Shown in pieces: positions 1 through 7,438 of a DNA stretch of 18,187 nucleotides; the stretch's first letter is position 1; each line of letters opens with the position of its first letter. The stretch spans positions 1-18,187 of the forward strand of contig CALJDH010000119.1 in the NCBI GenBank assembly GCA_938023895.1. The letters run 5' to 3'. Both the position numbers and the translations under genes were made by a program. This DNA is from an uncultured Aliiroseovarius sp. GTDB lineage: Bacteria > Pseudomonadota > Alphaproteobacteria > Rhodobacterales > Rhodobacteraceae. The notes beneath the pieces are model-generated. The model was not told where the DNA came from, did not search any database, and saw only the letters and a program-made list of their open reading frames with translations.

Positions 1-515
1 GGCAGCAGCGTGCTGAGGTGTGCACCCCAGTCATCCACGAAGCTGACCGAGTAGTCGCGCGAGTTGCCAGCACGGTGCAGGCTGGTGGTGGCGATACGGG
101 TCATGAAACCGCCGCCGTTCAGCGATTCGTCCGTGAAGGGCGCCCAACCGTTGCCGGTTACCAGACGGATGGGGGGTTCGTAGGCGTTCGAACGGCGGGT
201 GTTCTGGAAACGGTCTTCCTCAGCTGCGATCACTTCCTGTGCCGAACGACCGTCGGGCAGGCTGCCATCCTCACAGGGCAGGACCAGCACCAGACCCTGT
301 TCCAGGTCGTTGGGGTTGCTGACGATGTTGCGGTTGGCGTTGAAGATCTGCTGATAGTTCGAGGTGCCATAAGCAGTGATGGCGATTGTTGCCAGCGTAT
401 CACCGTCGGCGACGGTATAGTTGGTACAGGCCTGCTGAGCGCTTGCCGCGCCAGCCGACAGGGCTACGGTAGCGGTTGTCGCGATTGCGAGCTTTTTCGC
501 AGTTTGTTTAAACAT
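1..515 (-). CDS. Exported LysM / solute-binding-protein fusion, paralogue 1 (3' end cut by window edge)
   Basis: This is a partial gene; only the first 171 residues lie in the window. Residues 1-26 are a Sec signal peptide (KK, then a hydrophobic Ala/Thr stretch, ending ASA before QQAC). A LysM domain follows at about 30-81 (YTVADGDTL, then IFNANR). From about residue 116 a periplasmic solute-binding fold begins (LVTGNGWAPFTDE, then SFVDDWGAHL). The start is ATG at 513-515, with a strong GGAGGA ribosome site at 522-527. The product is clearly paralogous to the gene just upstream (555-1784): same domain order, same Cys pair flanking LysM (C30, C81) and the same WAPFTDE-type strand. It lacks that paralogue's long Ala/Glu coiled coil. 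It likely sits in the periplasm, bound to peptidoglycan. Only 39 bp separate the two genes, so they are probably co-transcribed. The ligand is unknown. Confidence 0.85.
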   Translation of the reverse strand, partial: MFKQTAKKLAIATTATVALSAGAASAQQACTNYTVADGDTLATIAITAYGTSNYQQIFNANRNIVSNPNDLEQGLVLVLPCEDGSLPDGRSAQEVIAAEEDRFQNTRRSNAYEPPIRLVTGNGWAPFTDESLNGGGFMTRIATTSLHRAGNSRDYSVSFVDDWGAHLSTLL

Positions 516-554
516 TTCCTATCCTCCAGGTACTCTTATTGGCCTTGCTTGGCC

Positions 555-1784
555 TTAGCTATTTTCCATTTGATGGCGCAAAGCGGTGGACACGATGTCC
601 CGCCATTCGCCAGATTGCTGCATGACTTCCAGACCCCGGTTCAGAATCTCGAGAACGGCTTCCCCGTCGGGATTGTCCACGTGGGTCATCACGTTCAGAC
701 CCTTGATCGCCGCCAGATTGGGGTTCTCGATAATCTCGTCGGTGTACCCAAGGCGGCTGATGGCTTCGACGGCGAGGTGCGCTTCGATCGCGACGATGTC
801 GACAGTCCCGTTGGCAACAGCGTCGAAACAGGCGTCGGGTTCAGTGGGACGGAACAGGGTGATCGCGGGCTCATACAGGCCTACGGCGTCCATATGTGTC
901 AGCGACCATCCTTCGGGACGGCAAATCGTGGTGCCCGCGAAGTCAGCGTGGCTCATGGCGGTTTCATAGCCCGAGCCATTGCGCGCGAAATAGGTGTCGA
1001 CCACCTCGTAGAACGGGTTTGAGAAGTTGTAGGTCTCGCAGCGCTTGCGGTCGCTCTCCGAGAGGCCCTCGGCTTCTTCACAATGGGGGCGTGACCACGG
1101 GAAGGTGCCGTCGAACGCAAGGGTCGGCATCAGAAGGTCCAGATGCGAGCTCCAGTCGTTCACGAACTGGATCTTGTAGGCCTGCTCGGGGGCGGCGCGC
1201 AGAAACGCGGTTTCCACCAGTTTGGTGTATAGCCCGCGGTTGGGCAGGGCCTCGTCGGTGAAGGGGGCATAGTTGCCACCGGTGATCAGCAGGATTTGGC
1301 GTTCATCCACCGAAGAGGCGTCGGGCTTTGCGGCCTTGCGGATCAATGCGGCCCCTTCAGCGCGCGCAGCTTCGATGGCGATCTCTGCTTCTGCTTTTGC
1401 AGCGGCCACGGCCTCGGCGGTGGCTTTCTGTGCTTCAGTAATGGCGGCCAGGGCGCGGGCCTCGGCTTCGGCAATCAGCTCGGCCGACATGTCACGCGCC
1501 ATCTTCTCGGCTTCCGTGATGGTGGCAGCATCCGATGCCGAGCGCGATGCCGGGCAGGGGATTCTCAGGGCCATGCCAATGCGAATGATGTTGGGGTCCT
1601 TCCCGATCGCATCCTTGTTTGCATTATAAATCTGCCGGAAATCTGTACTGCCGAATACGCGTAAAGAGATCTGGCGCAGGCTGTCGCCGCGTTCGACCAC
1701 ATAATTCGAACAAGCCTCTTGAGCGAAGGCGGAACCAGTCATTGCAGTCAGGGCCAGACCGGATGCGAAGAAGAGGTTTCTCAT
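555..1784 (-). CDS. Exported LysM / coiled-coil / solute-binding-protein fusion, paralogue 2
   Basis: This is a complete 409-residue exported protein. Residues 1-21 are a signal peptide ending AFA before QEAC. LysM occupies about 26-77 (YVVERGDSL, then IYNANKDAI, then MALRIPC) and is framed by C25 and C77. Residues about 84-150 are almost all Ala, Glu, Lys and Ile, typical of a long helix or coiled coil. From about 163 to 405 the protein resembles the family 3 solute-binding fold (YAPFTDEALP, GTTICRPEGWS, CFDAVANGTVDIV). LysM domains bind peptidoglycan, and family 3 folds bind amino acids and similar small ligands. No ABC permease or ATPase gene is nearby, so a sensory or structural role is more likely than transport (inference). 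The ATG at 1782-1784 follows an AGGAA ribosome site at 1787-1791. The PP2C gene ends 33 bp upstream. Confidence 0.88.
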   Translation of the reverse strand: MRNLFFASGLALTAMTGSAFAQEACSNYVVERGDSLRQISLRVFGSTDFRQIYNANKDAIGKDPNIIRIGMALRIPCPASRSASDAATITEAEKMARDMSAELIAEAEARALAAITEAQKATAEAVAAAKAEAEIAIEAARAEGAALIRKAAKPDASSVDERQILLITGGNYAPFTDEALPNRGLYTKLVETAFLRAAPEQAYKIQFVNDWSSHLDLLMPTLAFDGTFPWSRPHCEEAEGLSESDRKRCETYNFSNPFYEVVDTYFARNGSGYETAMSHADFAGTTICRPEGWSLTHMDAVGLYEPAITLFRPTEPDACFDAVANGTVDIVAIEAHLAVEAISRLGYTDEIIENPNLAAIKGLNVMTHVDNPDGEAVLEILNRGLEVMQQSGEWRDIVSTALRHQMENS

Positions 1785-1817
1785 ATTTCCTGTGGGTCCT
1801 TAGTTAGAAGCGTGGTT

Positions 1818-2603
1818 TCAGATGTTTAGGGGTTTGATCACGGCGATCGTGATGTTGTCCTGATCGGGATGGGCTTTGGCGCGCAAAGCCTGAACAAGAG
1901 CTACGGCAAGGTCGCGTGCGGGGTGATCCTTATAGGTGTTTGCAAGGGTTTGGATCTGCTCATCGTCCAGATACTGAAGTCCATCACTGGCCGCTAAAAT
2001 CACGTCGCCTTGGGCCAGTTCCACCGGCAAGTCAGGGCAGTCCAGCTTGGGCACAGGTGCGCCCATGATCACCGAGGTCAACTGATTGCGGTCGGGGTGG
2101 GTGCGGGCCTCTTCCTCGGACAAAGTCCCATCGGAAACCTGCGCGTCGATCATCGGAGCCATCGAGTGGTCTTCGTTGATCTGCATCATGAAGCCGTTAC
2201 GGCACAGGTAGAGCGGTGAATCCCCGACCGAAACCCAGTTCAAATGCTTGCCGCGCAACAGCACACCCAAAAGGGTCGAGCCCATCCGAAGCTCGGATTC
2301 GTTCTCTTCCAGATAGGCGGCAACGGCATCGTTGGCGCGCAGTGCTATCTGTGTCAGGTTCTCTGTGACCTGATCAGCATCGCACCCGCCATTTTCCAAC
2401 AGGCTATCAAGTTCCGTCTGCCATGTGGTCTTTACAAGACCCGAGGCGACATCCCCGGCATCATGGCCCCCCATGCCGTCCGCCACGACGACGTACCCGG
2501 AATCAAGCGCATCGAAGAAACGCGCAGCAATTGCGTCTTCTTGGGCATCCCGCTTGCCCTGATCCGCCACAAGGGCGATGTCATATGCCGGGTTGGCCAA
2601 CAT
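1818..2603 (-). CDS. PP2C-family Ser/Thr protein phosphatase
   Basis: This 261-residue cytoplasmic protein has the metal-binding motifs of bacterial PP2C (Stp/PppA-type) phosphatases. They are RDAQEDA at 18-24 with the conserved Glu-Asp, ADGMGGHDAGD at 41-51 with metal Asp42 and Gly43, SVGDSPLY at 125-132, NEDHS at 143-147, ASDGL at 205-209 and the terminal QDNITIAV at 248-255. These PPM phosphatases remove phosphate from Ser/Thr using two Mn/Mg ions. Length and motif order are normal and nothing is missing. The ATG at 2601-2603 lies 2 bp after the FHA-gene stop, so the two are probably translationally coupled. An AGGACA about 11 nt upstream could serve as ribosome site. The likely role is to reverse phosphorylation by the nearby kinase (3736-5796), as in type VI secretion PpkA/PppA/Fha sets, but no secretion genes are present. 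Confidence 0.93.
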   Translation of the reverse strand: MLANPAYDIALVADQGKRDAQEDAIAARFFDALDSGYVVVADGMGGHDAGDVASGLVKTTWQTELDSLLENGGCDADQVTENLTQIALRANDAVAAYLEENESELRMGSTLLGVLLRGKHLNWVSVGDSPLYLCRNGFMMQINEDHSMAPMIDAQVSDGTLSEEEARTHPDRNQLTSVIMGAPVPKLDCPDLPVELAQGDVILAASDGLQYLDDEQIQTLANTYKDHPARDLAVALVQALRAKAHPDQDNITIAVIKPLNI

Positions 2604-2605
2604 GC

Positions 2606-3538
2606 TTAGCTGTCCTGCCAGTCGAAGCCGTCATCGCAGAACGACACAAACCGCAGGGTGGTGTCGCTGATGCGGATCATATCGCCATTTGTCAGGGGAA
2701 CCGTGCTAAGAACCGGGCCGCCATTCAGACGTACCAGATTAGCTTTTCCGCCGTGACCCAGATAGCAGGTCCGATCCTCGACGTTGTATGCCACGACCGC
2801 GTGTCCAGCACGCGAAATGCCGTTGTCGCCAAAGTCTAGCTGAACCGCCTGATCATCATTGCGGCCGATCTGTGCCAGGCCTGCGACCAGCGTGAAGCTG
2901 GTGCCGCGACCCGGGCCTTGAGTGACGACCAGCCAGCCGACGGGGAAGGTGTTCTGCTCGACCACCTTCTTCGATACCGGAGCGGCCTCCATGCTGTCCT
3001 GCACGTGTGCGTCGGGGCGCTCAAAGCCAAGGAAAGTGGTTTTGACACGCTCGCTGCGGTCGGACGCGGGGGCAGGGGCGGCAGCTGGTTCCAGTTCTGG
3101 AGCGGCATCGAAGGTGTCTTCGACCTGCGGGACTTCTGCAACGTCCGGCGTTTCCGTCAGCGAAATGCCGGGTGTCCGCCCGGGCAGATCTTCGGCCAGA
3201 ATTGTGCTTACGATCGCATCTGCGGCGTCATCCTCGGACGCGCTGATTGCTTCGTTCACGGGGATGTCTTCGACCTCAAGCGGCGCGATGTCTTCGGCGC
3301 GGACTTCATCGATCTGGACCTCTTCGGCCACCAGCTCTTCCGCGACGTCTTCGATCTCGGCCTCGGGCTCGACTTCGGTGGTCTGATTGCCACCGGCCAG
3401 AGCTTGTCGAAGGGCGTTCAGGTCCGCAATCGGCTCTTCCGCGGCTTCGTCGCGATCATCCTCGTGGGAATCGTCCTTATTCGCGTGTTTAGCGCTACCT
3501 TCAAGCAGCCGGCTGAGCGGGCTTTTGTATTTGAACAT
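2606..3538 (-). CDS. FHA-domain phosphothreonine-binding protein with long acidic N-terminal region
   Basis: This is a 310-residue soluble protein. The first 20 residues are basic (KYKSPLSRLLEG). Residues about 22-160 are acidic and low complexity (Glu, Asp, Ala, Pro), so probably disordered. Residues about 201-300 form an FHA domain, with the expected Gly-Arg at 225-226 (LAQIGRN), Ser-Arg at 242-243 followed by His246, and the Asn-Gly turn at 272-273. FHA domains bind phosphothreonine peptides. A KTTFLGF segment at 166-172 could be the phosphorylated site. I chose the ATG at 3536-3538 because a good ribosome site lies 7 nt upstream (AAAGGTGA, 3546-3553). An in-frame TTG at 3566-3568 would add ten residues but has no such site. 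It is followed at 2 bp by the PP2C gene and is the likely adaptor of the kinase-phosphatase pair. Confidence 0.92.
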   Translation of the reverse strand: MFKYKSPLSRLLEGSAKHANKDDSHEDDRDEAAEEPIADLNALRQALAGGNQTTEVEPEAEIEDVAEELVAEEVQIDEVRAEDIAPLEVEDIPVNEAISASEDDAADAIVSTILAEDLPGRTPGISLTETPDVAEVPQVEDTFDAAPELEPAAAPAPASDRSERVKTTFLGFERPDAHVQDSMEAAPVSKKVVEQNTFPVGWLVVTQGPGRGTSFTLVAGLAQIGRNDDQAVQLDFGDNGISRAGHAVVAYNVEDRTCYLGHGGKANLVRLNGGPVLSTVPLTNGDMIRISDTTLRFVSFCDDGFDWQDS

Positions 3539-3545
3539 GGCAACT

Positions 3546-3553
3546 TCACCTTT
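3546..3553 (-). promoter_or_regulatory. Ribosome binding site deciding the FHA-gene start
   Basis: The minus strand reads AAAGGTGA, placed 7 nt before the ATG at 3536-3538. It supports that ATG over the in-frame TTG at 3566-3568. Confidence 0.65.
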
Positions 3554-3661
3554 CACTCTCTTCGCCAAGACGACGGCCTTGGTTCATGACGTATCATTCC
3601 GGTCAGGCCGTGCGCCCAGACAGAATTTGATGTGGATACTCGGTTACTTGCTAATGTCTGC

Positions 3662-3696
3662 GGCGGGGCCAACACCCGCCCGGGCCGGACTGGCCC
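3662..3696. other. Two adjacent GC-rich hairpins between kinase and FHA genes
   Basis: Two short perfect inverted repeats lie in the 197-bp gap. One is GGCGGG at 3662-3667 with CCCGCC at 3675-3680 (7-nt loop). The other is GGGCC at 3682-3686 with GGCCC at 3692-3696 (5-nt loop). Neither is followed by a T-run on either strand, so this is not a classical intrinsic terminator. The position, 39-73 bp after the kinase stop on the transcribed strand, suggests partial termination or protection of the 3' end of the kinase mRNA. I did not identify a promoter for the FHA gene in the remaining gap. Confidence 0.4.
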
Positions 3697-3735
3697 ACAG
3701 AGAACACTTTCTGGCAGTCAGTTCATTGGGTCGTG

Positions 3736-5796
3736 TCAGGATCTCCCTGCAAGTTGCATGGTGACCTGAGCCTCGGCGCCGTTACGCAGAACGGTCAGGC
3801 GTGCTTGGGACACGCCATCGGCGACAAGGGTTTCAAGTGCGCGATCAAGGCTTTCGATGGCGTTGATCTGCTGACCGGTCGTGTCTTCAGACAACAAAAT
3901 GTCGCCGACGCGCAGACCGTCTGCATAGTCCGCCGGCAAACGGGTGACGTGTACAGCCCAGTTGCCGTTATCGGCATTATGCGCGGTCAAAGTTACGCCG
4001 TTTTCAAGCCCGAAGAAGCGGATCGCAGGCAGGGCCAGCAAGCCGTTCAACGGACGCGCGTTGCTGTTTGCACGATACCGCGCGGCGACACGGATATAGC
4101 CGTCAGGGTCAACAGTCACATCGTCCAGAATACGGGTGACAAAGCTGGCGCTGTCGGTAACGGTTTCGCCATTGATGGTATAGATCACAGCCCCGCGGTT
4201 GACCCAGTCGCCGATGATCGACATGTCGCGTTTGGGATCAACGCCAGTGATCGCGACGGCGCTGCCGGTGGACAGGCGACGTGTGCTGGTGGCGAAGGGA
4301 ATTTCAACGTCCCAGTGACCGTAGGCTACTTGCTGCGGGATCAGATCCGCAGCCGCGACAGGGGCGGGTGCGGGGACGGTTTCCGGGGCGGGTGCCTCGG
4401 TGGTCGCAGTTTCCGCAGTGGCGGGCTCTTCCGTAGCAACAGGCGCCGTAGCGGTAACAGGAGCGGCCGCTGTAACGGGTTCAGCTTCTGGTTCTGCCGC
4501 GGGTTCGGGTTCCGGCGTCACAGGAGTCGGAGTGACAGCAGCCACTTCGACCGGTGCCGGGGTGTCAGCCTCGTCCGAGCCGCTGAAGGCGAAATACCCA
4601 CCAGCGCCAAGGACCAGAAGCGCGATGACGCCTGCAATCGCCTTGCCGCCACCACCCGAGCTGCTTTTGACAACCGTGACCGCAGGATCGCTTTTGGGTT
4701 GTGCCTGTGTAAGTCCTTCTGACTGTGCGGTCGTTGCCACGTCATCGTTGCTGGACAACAGCGCGGTGACGATCGCCTCGGCGTTCTCTTTGTCCGCATT
4801 GGGCTCTTCCGGACGCTCAAGCGCCACGATCACCGAGCTCGGGCGATAGCCGAATTCCTCGAACACGACGGTCGGCCCACGGAACATGCGCAGCCATTCC
4901 AACGCCGATTGCGGACGGTTAACGATGTGCACTTCCATCGCCTTGTCCAAGGCGCTGAGGAAGCCGTCAGGATAGCCCTCGAAGCGGCCTGACAGCGGGA
5001 CATACGGGTCTTTTTCGCCTGCATTGAATGCATCCAGGCGCGTCTTTCCGTCGATCGGACGTTCACCACAAATGGCGTGGTACAGCGTGGCCGCCAAGAC
5101 ATAGAGGTCGCTGGTCGCATCATGATCTGCGCCACGCGCGTAGAATTCATGCGGAGAATATCCGTCTTTGATCACCCGCAGTGTCAACAAAGCTGCCGAG
5201 CGATTTGCCGCCCGTTCGCGCGCCGCACCGAAGTCGATCAGAACCGGCTGGCCGTCTTCATCAATCAGGATGTTATCGGGCGAAATATCGCGATGCAGCA
5301 TCCCGTTGTCATGAATGAACGACACCGCCGACAGCATCTTTTCCGTGACTTTCACGATGAAGTCCGGCGTCACGTCATTGCGTTTATCTTGAACGTAATC
5401 AAGCAGATCGCCGCCGTTGATCAGGTCCATCGCGATATAAGCGGTTTGGTTGTCTTCAAACACCTGATGCACGTTCACGATGTTCGGGTGAACCAGACGT
5501 GCGTGATTTCGGGCTTCCTGAATGAACAGCCCGATAATCGACCTTAGATCTTCTTCATAGGCGGGGTCCGAGGCCTCGACATTGTTGCCGACGCGGCGGC
5601 ACAACGCGCCCGGAAAGCATTCTTTGATGACGACATTGCGGTCCAGACTATCGCGCGCCAGATAGGTGATGCCAAAGCCACCGTTGTTCAGAAAACGAAG
5701 GATCTCGTACTGATCGCGCAGCAGTTTTTCACCCGGCTGCAACGCTGCGATCTGGGGGGTATCCATTTCTTGCCCCGATGCCTGATTGTGGCTCAT
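3736..5796 (-). CDS. Membrane Ser/Thr protein kinase with periplasmic PDZ-like region
   Basis: This 686-residue protein has a Hanks-type kinase domain at about 28-310. Visible motifs are the glycine loop NNGGFG (37-42), Lys58 in VVIKE, Glu94 in the C-helix, HRDISPDN (168-175, catalytic Asp170) and DFG (188-190). GYSPHEFY (212-219) stands where APE normally is. A juxtamembrane linker (about 320-383) precedes a single membrane span at about 385-404 (AIAGVIALLVLGAGGYFAF). Then come a Pro/Ala/Glu/Thr-rich stalk (about 411-482) and a periplasmic domain (about 490-686). That domain has two PDZ-like stretches, around GAVIYTINGETV (535-546) and YADGLRVGDILLS (624-636). The kinase faces the cytoplasm and the ectodomain probably senses an envelope cue. 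The start is ATG 5794-5796 with a weak AGG ahead; an in-frame ATG at 5764-5766 is an alternative. All catalytic residues are present, so it should be active. Confidence 0.93.
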   Translation of the reverse strand: MSHNQASGQEMDTPQIAALQPGEKLLRDQYEILRFLNNGGFGITYLARDSLDRNVVIKECFPGALCRRVGNNVEASDPAYEEDLRSIIGLFIQEARNHARLVHPNIVNVHQVFEDNQTAYIAMDLINGGDLLDYVQDKRNDVTPDFIVKVTEKMLSAVSFIHDNGMLHRDISPDNILIDEDGQPVLIDFGAARERAANRSAALLTLRVIKDGYSPHEFYARGADHDATSDLYVLAATLYHAICGERPIDGKTRLDAFNAGEKDPYVPLSGRFEGYPDGFLSALDKAMEVHIVNRPQSALEWLRMFRGPTVVFEEFGYRPSSVIVALERPEEPNADKENAEAIVTALLSSNDDVATTAQSEGLTQAQPKSDPAVTVVKSSSGGGGKAIAGVIALLVLGAGGYFAFSGSDEADTPAPVEVAAVTPTPVTPEPEPAAEPEAEPVTAAAPVTATAPVATEEPATAETATTEAPAPETVPAPAPVAAADLIPQQVAYGHWDVEIPFATSTRRLSTGSAVAITGVDPKRDMSIIGDWVNRGAVIYTINGETVTDSASFVTRILDDVTVDPDGYIRVAARYRANSNARPLNGLLALPAIRFFGLENGVTLTAHNADNGNWAVHVTRLPADYADGLRVGDILLSEDTTGQQINAIESLDRALETLVADGVSQARLTVLRNGAEAQVTMQLAGRS

Positions 5797-5827
5797 CTAG
5801 TCTTACCTGCGTCTCTTTTCCTGGCAG

Positions 5828-5839
5828 TGGGAATTCCCA
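5828..5839. repeat. Perfect 12-bp palindrome upstream of kinase gene
   Basis: The sequence TGGGAATTCCCA is fully self-complementary and starts 32 bp upstream of the kinase ATG. Its size and position suit an operator for a dimeric regulator. No specific regulator can be named. Confidence 0.45.
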
Positions 5840-5841
5840 AC

Positions 5842-5877
5842 CGGTGGGTCAATTTATCAAGGTAAATTCAACCACCG
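5842..5877. repeat. Imperfect inverted repeat (15-bp arms) upstream of kinase gene
   Basis: The arms are CGGTGGGTCAATTTA at 5842-5856 and TAAATTCAACCACCG at 5863-5877, matching at 13 of 15 positions around a 6-nt centre. It lies 3 bp beyond the palindrome at 5828-5839. No T-run follows, so it reads more like an operator or a 5' mRNA structure of the kinase gene than a terminator. Confidence 0.5.
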
Positions 5878-6106
5878 ATGCCATCGAAGTTAGACTTAGG
5901 AATTGAGACCAAACTGTGGCGGGTGCATGGCTTCGCTATGACTCGAGGCGACAAAATAGGTGATGTAGCCTCTTTGTTGCTAAAACAAAGAAGATGCACG
6001 CGACGCTGGTTCGAAAGTAAGTGCAGAATCCTTGGAAGTTGGGCTGATCTTCAGAAATTCACAAATGCGGCAGCTTGGGCGATTCCGCCAGAAGTTGACG
6101 CGATTC

Positions 6107-6115
6107 TGTGGATAA
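6107..6115 (-). promoter_or_regulatory. Perfect DnaA box
   Basis: The minus strand reads TTATCCACA, the high-affinity DnaA consensus. A GATTC (GANTC, the CcrM methylation site in alphaproteobacteria) abuts it at 6102-6106. It lies 19 bp beyond the stop codon of the S2 gene and about 310 bp upstream of the kinase start. Only one box was seen, so this is not an origin. It may be a regulatory site or a chance match. Confidence 0.45.
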
Positions 6116-6133
6116 CTTGGTTAAAAACAGCGA

Positions 6134-7438
6134 TTAGCTGTCTTTGGGCCGTGTTCCAGCCCAGGACAGGTTGTCACTGAGCTGGGTCATGACATTCAAG
6201 ACTGTCTCGGTTGCGTGTGGCGTGTCTTCGAACTGCATCAATGTCAGTAAATCCGAGGCGTTCTCGAACTCGCCCACGACCCAATCGGCAGCGGGGTCAA
6301 TGCGGTCCGATTCCAAATTCTCGGTGAAGTCGTCGACGAGCTCCTGACACCTTTGCAGCAAGTCCGTGATGTTAAGGTCCGGAGTGTTGCGCAATTCCGT
6401 CAGCAGTGCGCGCAGTGCGGCTTTCCAATCATCCAGCAGCGGGTTTTCCAGATCGGTTTCTTCTGGCTCAGGTTCAGCCGCAGGGGCTTCCGCTGCTGCC
6501 GCTGCCGCAGCGACGGCCGCAGCTGCTTCTTTCAAGTCAGTTTCGGCGGGTTCTTCGGCAACACCCAAAGCCGCCAATGCCGGGGTGAGCGTTGTCTCAA
6601 GATCTGCCTTTGCCTTCTCAAGATCGCGCGTCTTGCGGTTCGCGGCCAAACCCAACACATGCTGTGCCAGATCCTCGCCGCCACATTCGGACCAAAGCGC
6701 GAAATCAGGTTCCGGCTCTTGCGCCATCGCCTGAACAGCGACGGGCGTGCCGATGGGTACAACGGCCTGAAACATGCCTTCGCTGTCGCGTTCCAGATGC
6801 GGCACCAAGCGTGGTAGGGACTCGTGCACCGCTGGCAGGTCCGTATGGGTCACGGCTAGCAAGCTGTTTTCCTGAAGGTCCTTGGCGACATGCGACCATA
6901 GGAACCGTTCCGTTTCACGCCAGGCGTTTGTGCCGTTGGTGCACCAGATCGCGCAATCGACGAATTTCAAAAGTTCCAGCGTCTGCTTATAGCTTTCATC
7001 CAGCGCGCCCGCGCCGGGAAGGTCGAACAGGACGAGTTCTTGCAGCGCTTCGGCAGGCAGTCCGATCGAGATGAACTCGGGTGCGTGCTTGGCCGCTTTT
7101 TCCAGATCAATGCCCGGAAAGCTCTCTGGGGCTTTGTCCCACCAGCCCACCGTGGTCTCGGGTTCTGCGGCGTATTGCACGATCACCAAGGGCAGCTTCA
7201 AGTGTTGTGGACCCGTCGGCAGGATGTCGGTGCCGGCCAGCATATTTGCCAGACTGGATTTACCTGCCCCGAATTCGCCTGCAAAGCCGATGGCCACGGC
7301 ACTGGTCAACTGGTCGATGTGGCTCTGTGCCAAAGTGCGCATGGCATCCAACGGGGCCGAGCGTGGCGCAGCCTCGGTTTTCGAGAGAAACGCCTTCAGT
7401 TGCCCAAGAACCGAATCTGTTTCTGGAAAGTTGATCAC
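6134..7438 (-). CDS. Small dynamin-like GTPase S2
   Basis: This 434-residue protein has an N-terminal G domain. G1/P-loop is GEFGAGKS (54-61), followed by Thr75 in LPTGP, G3 is DLPG (139-142) and G4 is THTD (197-200) in place of N/TKxD. It is paralogous to S1: both carry WCT, AWRETER, W, NSLL and VT at matching spacing between G3 and G4 (S2 165-196). The tail contains a helix, then an almost pure Ala run (305-316), a Pro/Glu linker (to about 328) and a C-terminal helical domain (about 330-434). Dynamin-like proteins use GTP to bend, tether or fuse membranes. This one is short and has no obvious membrane anchor, so it may act with its large neighbour L2, as known tandem pairs do. It starts with GTG (7436-7438), overlapping the L2 stop in a GTGA junction. 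Confidence 0.85.
   Translation of the reverse strand: MINFPETDSVLGQLKAFLSKTEAAPRSAPLDAMRTLAQSHIDQLTSAVAIGFAGEFGAGKSSLANMLAGTDILPTGPQHLKLPLVIVQYAAEPETTVGWWDKAPESFPGIDLEKAAKHAPEFISIGLPAEALQELVLFDLPGAGALDESYKQTLELLKFVDCAIWCTNGTNAWRETERFLWSHVAKDLQENSLLAVTHTDLPAVHESLPRLVPHLERDSEGMFQAVVPIGTPVAVQAMAQEPEPDFALWSECGGEDLAQHVLGLAANRKTRDLEKAKADLETTLTPALAALGVAEEPAETDLKEAAAAVAAAAAAAEAPAAEPEPEETDLENPLLDDWKAALRALLTELRNTPDLNITDLLQRCQELVDDFTENLESDRIDPAADWVVGEFENASDLLTLMQFEDTPHATETVLNVMTQLSDNLSWAGTRPKDS

Larger units (their letters stand above)
5797..6133. other. Intergenic regulatory gap between S2 dynamin gene and kinase gene
   Basis: This 337-bp stretch has no convincing gene. It is less GC-rich than its neighbours. 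It holds a 12-bp palindrome and a 36-bp imperfect inverted repeat close to the kinase start. At the far end it holds a perfect DnaA box and three GANTC sites (6026-6030, 6081-6085, 6102-6106). A promoter for the kinase gene on the minus strand must lie here if it is a separate unit, but I could not pick confident -35/-10 boxes. An open frame on the plus strand (5878-6180) has unremarkable composition, no ribosome site and runs antisense into the S2 gene. Confidence 0.6.

Noticed and set aside
18..1022. 334-codon plus-strand frame at the left end
   Set aside because: It spans the antisense of two paralogous LysM/solute-binding genes and the gap between them; no ribosome site or motif.
3662..3696. 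Intrinsic terminator after the kinase gene
   Set aside because: Hairpins are present but no T-run follows on either strand, so they are listed only as hairpins.
3733..4722. 329-codon plus-strand frame opposite the kinase ectodomain
   Set aside because: The kinase reading frame is continuous with membrane span and periplasmic domain. The antisense product is Arg/Gly/Ser-rich without features.
2606..5796. Type VI secretion regulatory trio (PpkA/PppA/Fha)
   Set aside because: The kinase, phosphatase and FHA protein fit in type, but no TssB/C, ClpV, VgrG or other secretion gene occurs in the window.
5878..6180. Possible 100-residue plus-strand gene in the gap before the kinase
   Set aside because: No ribosome site, no recognisable composition, and it runs antisense into the S2 3' end.
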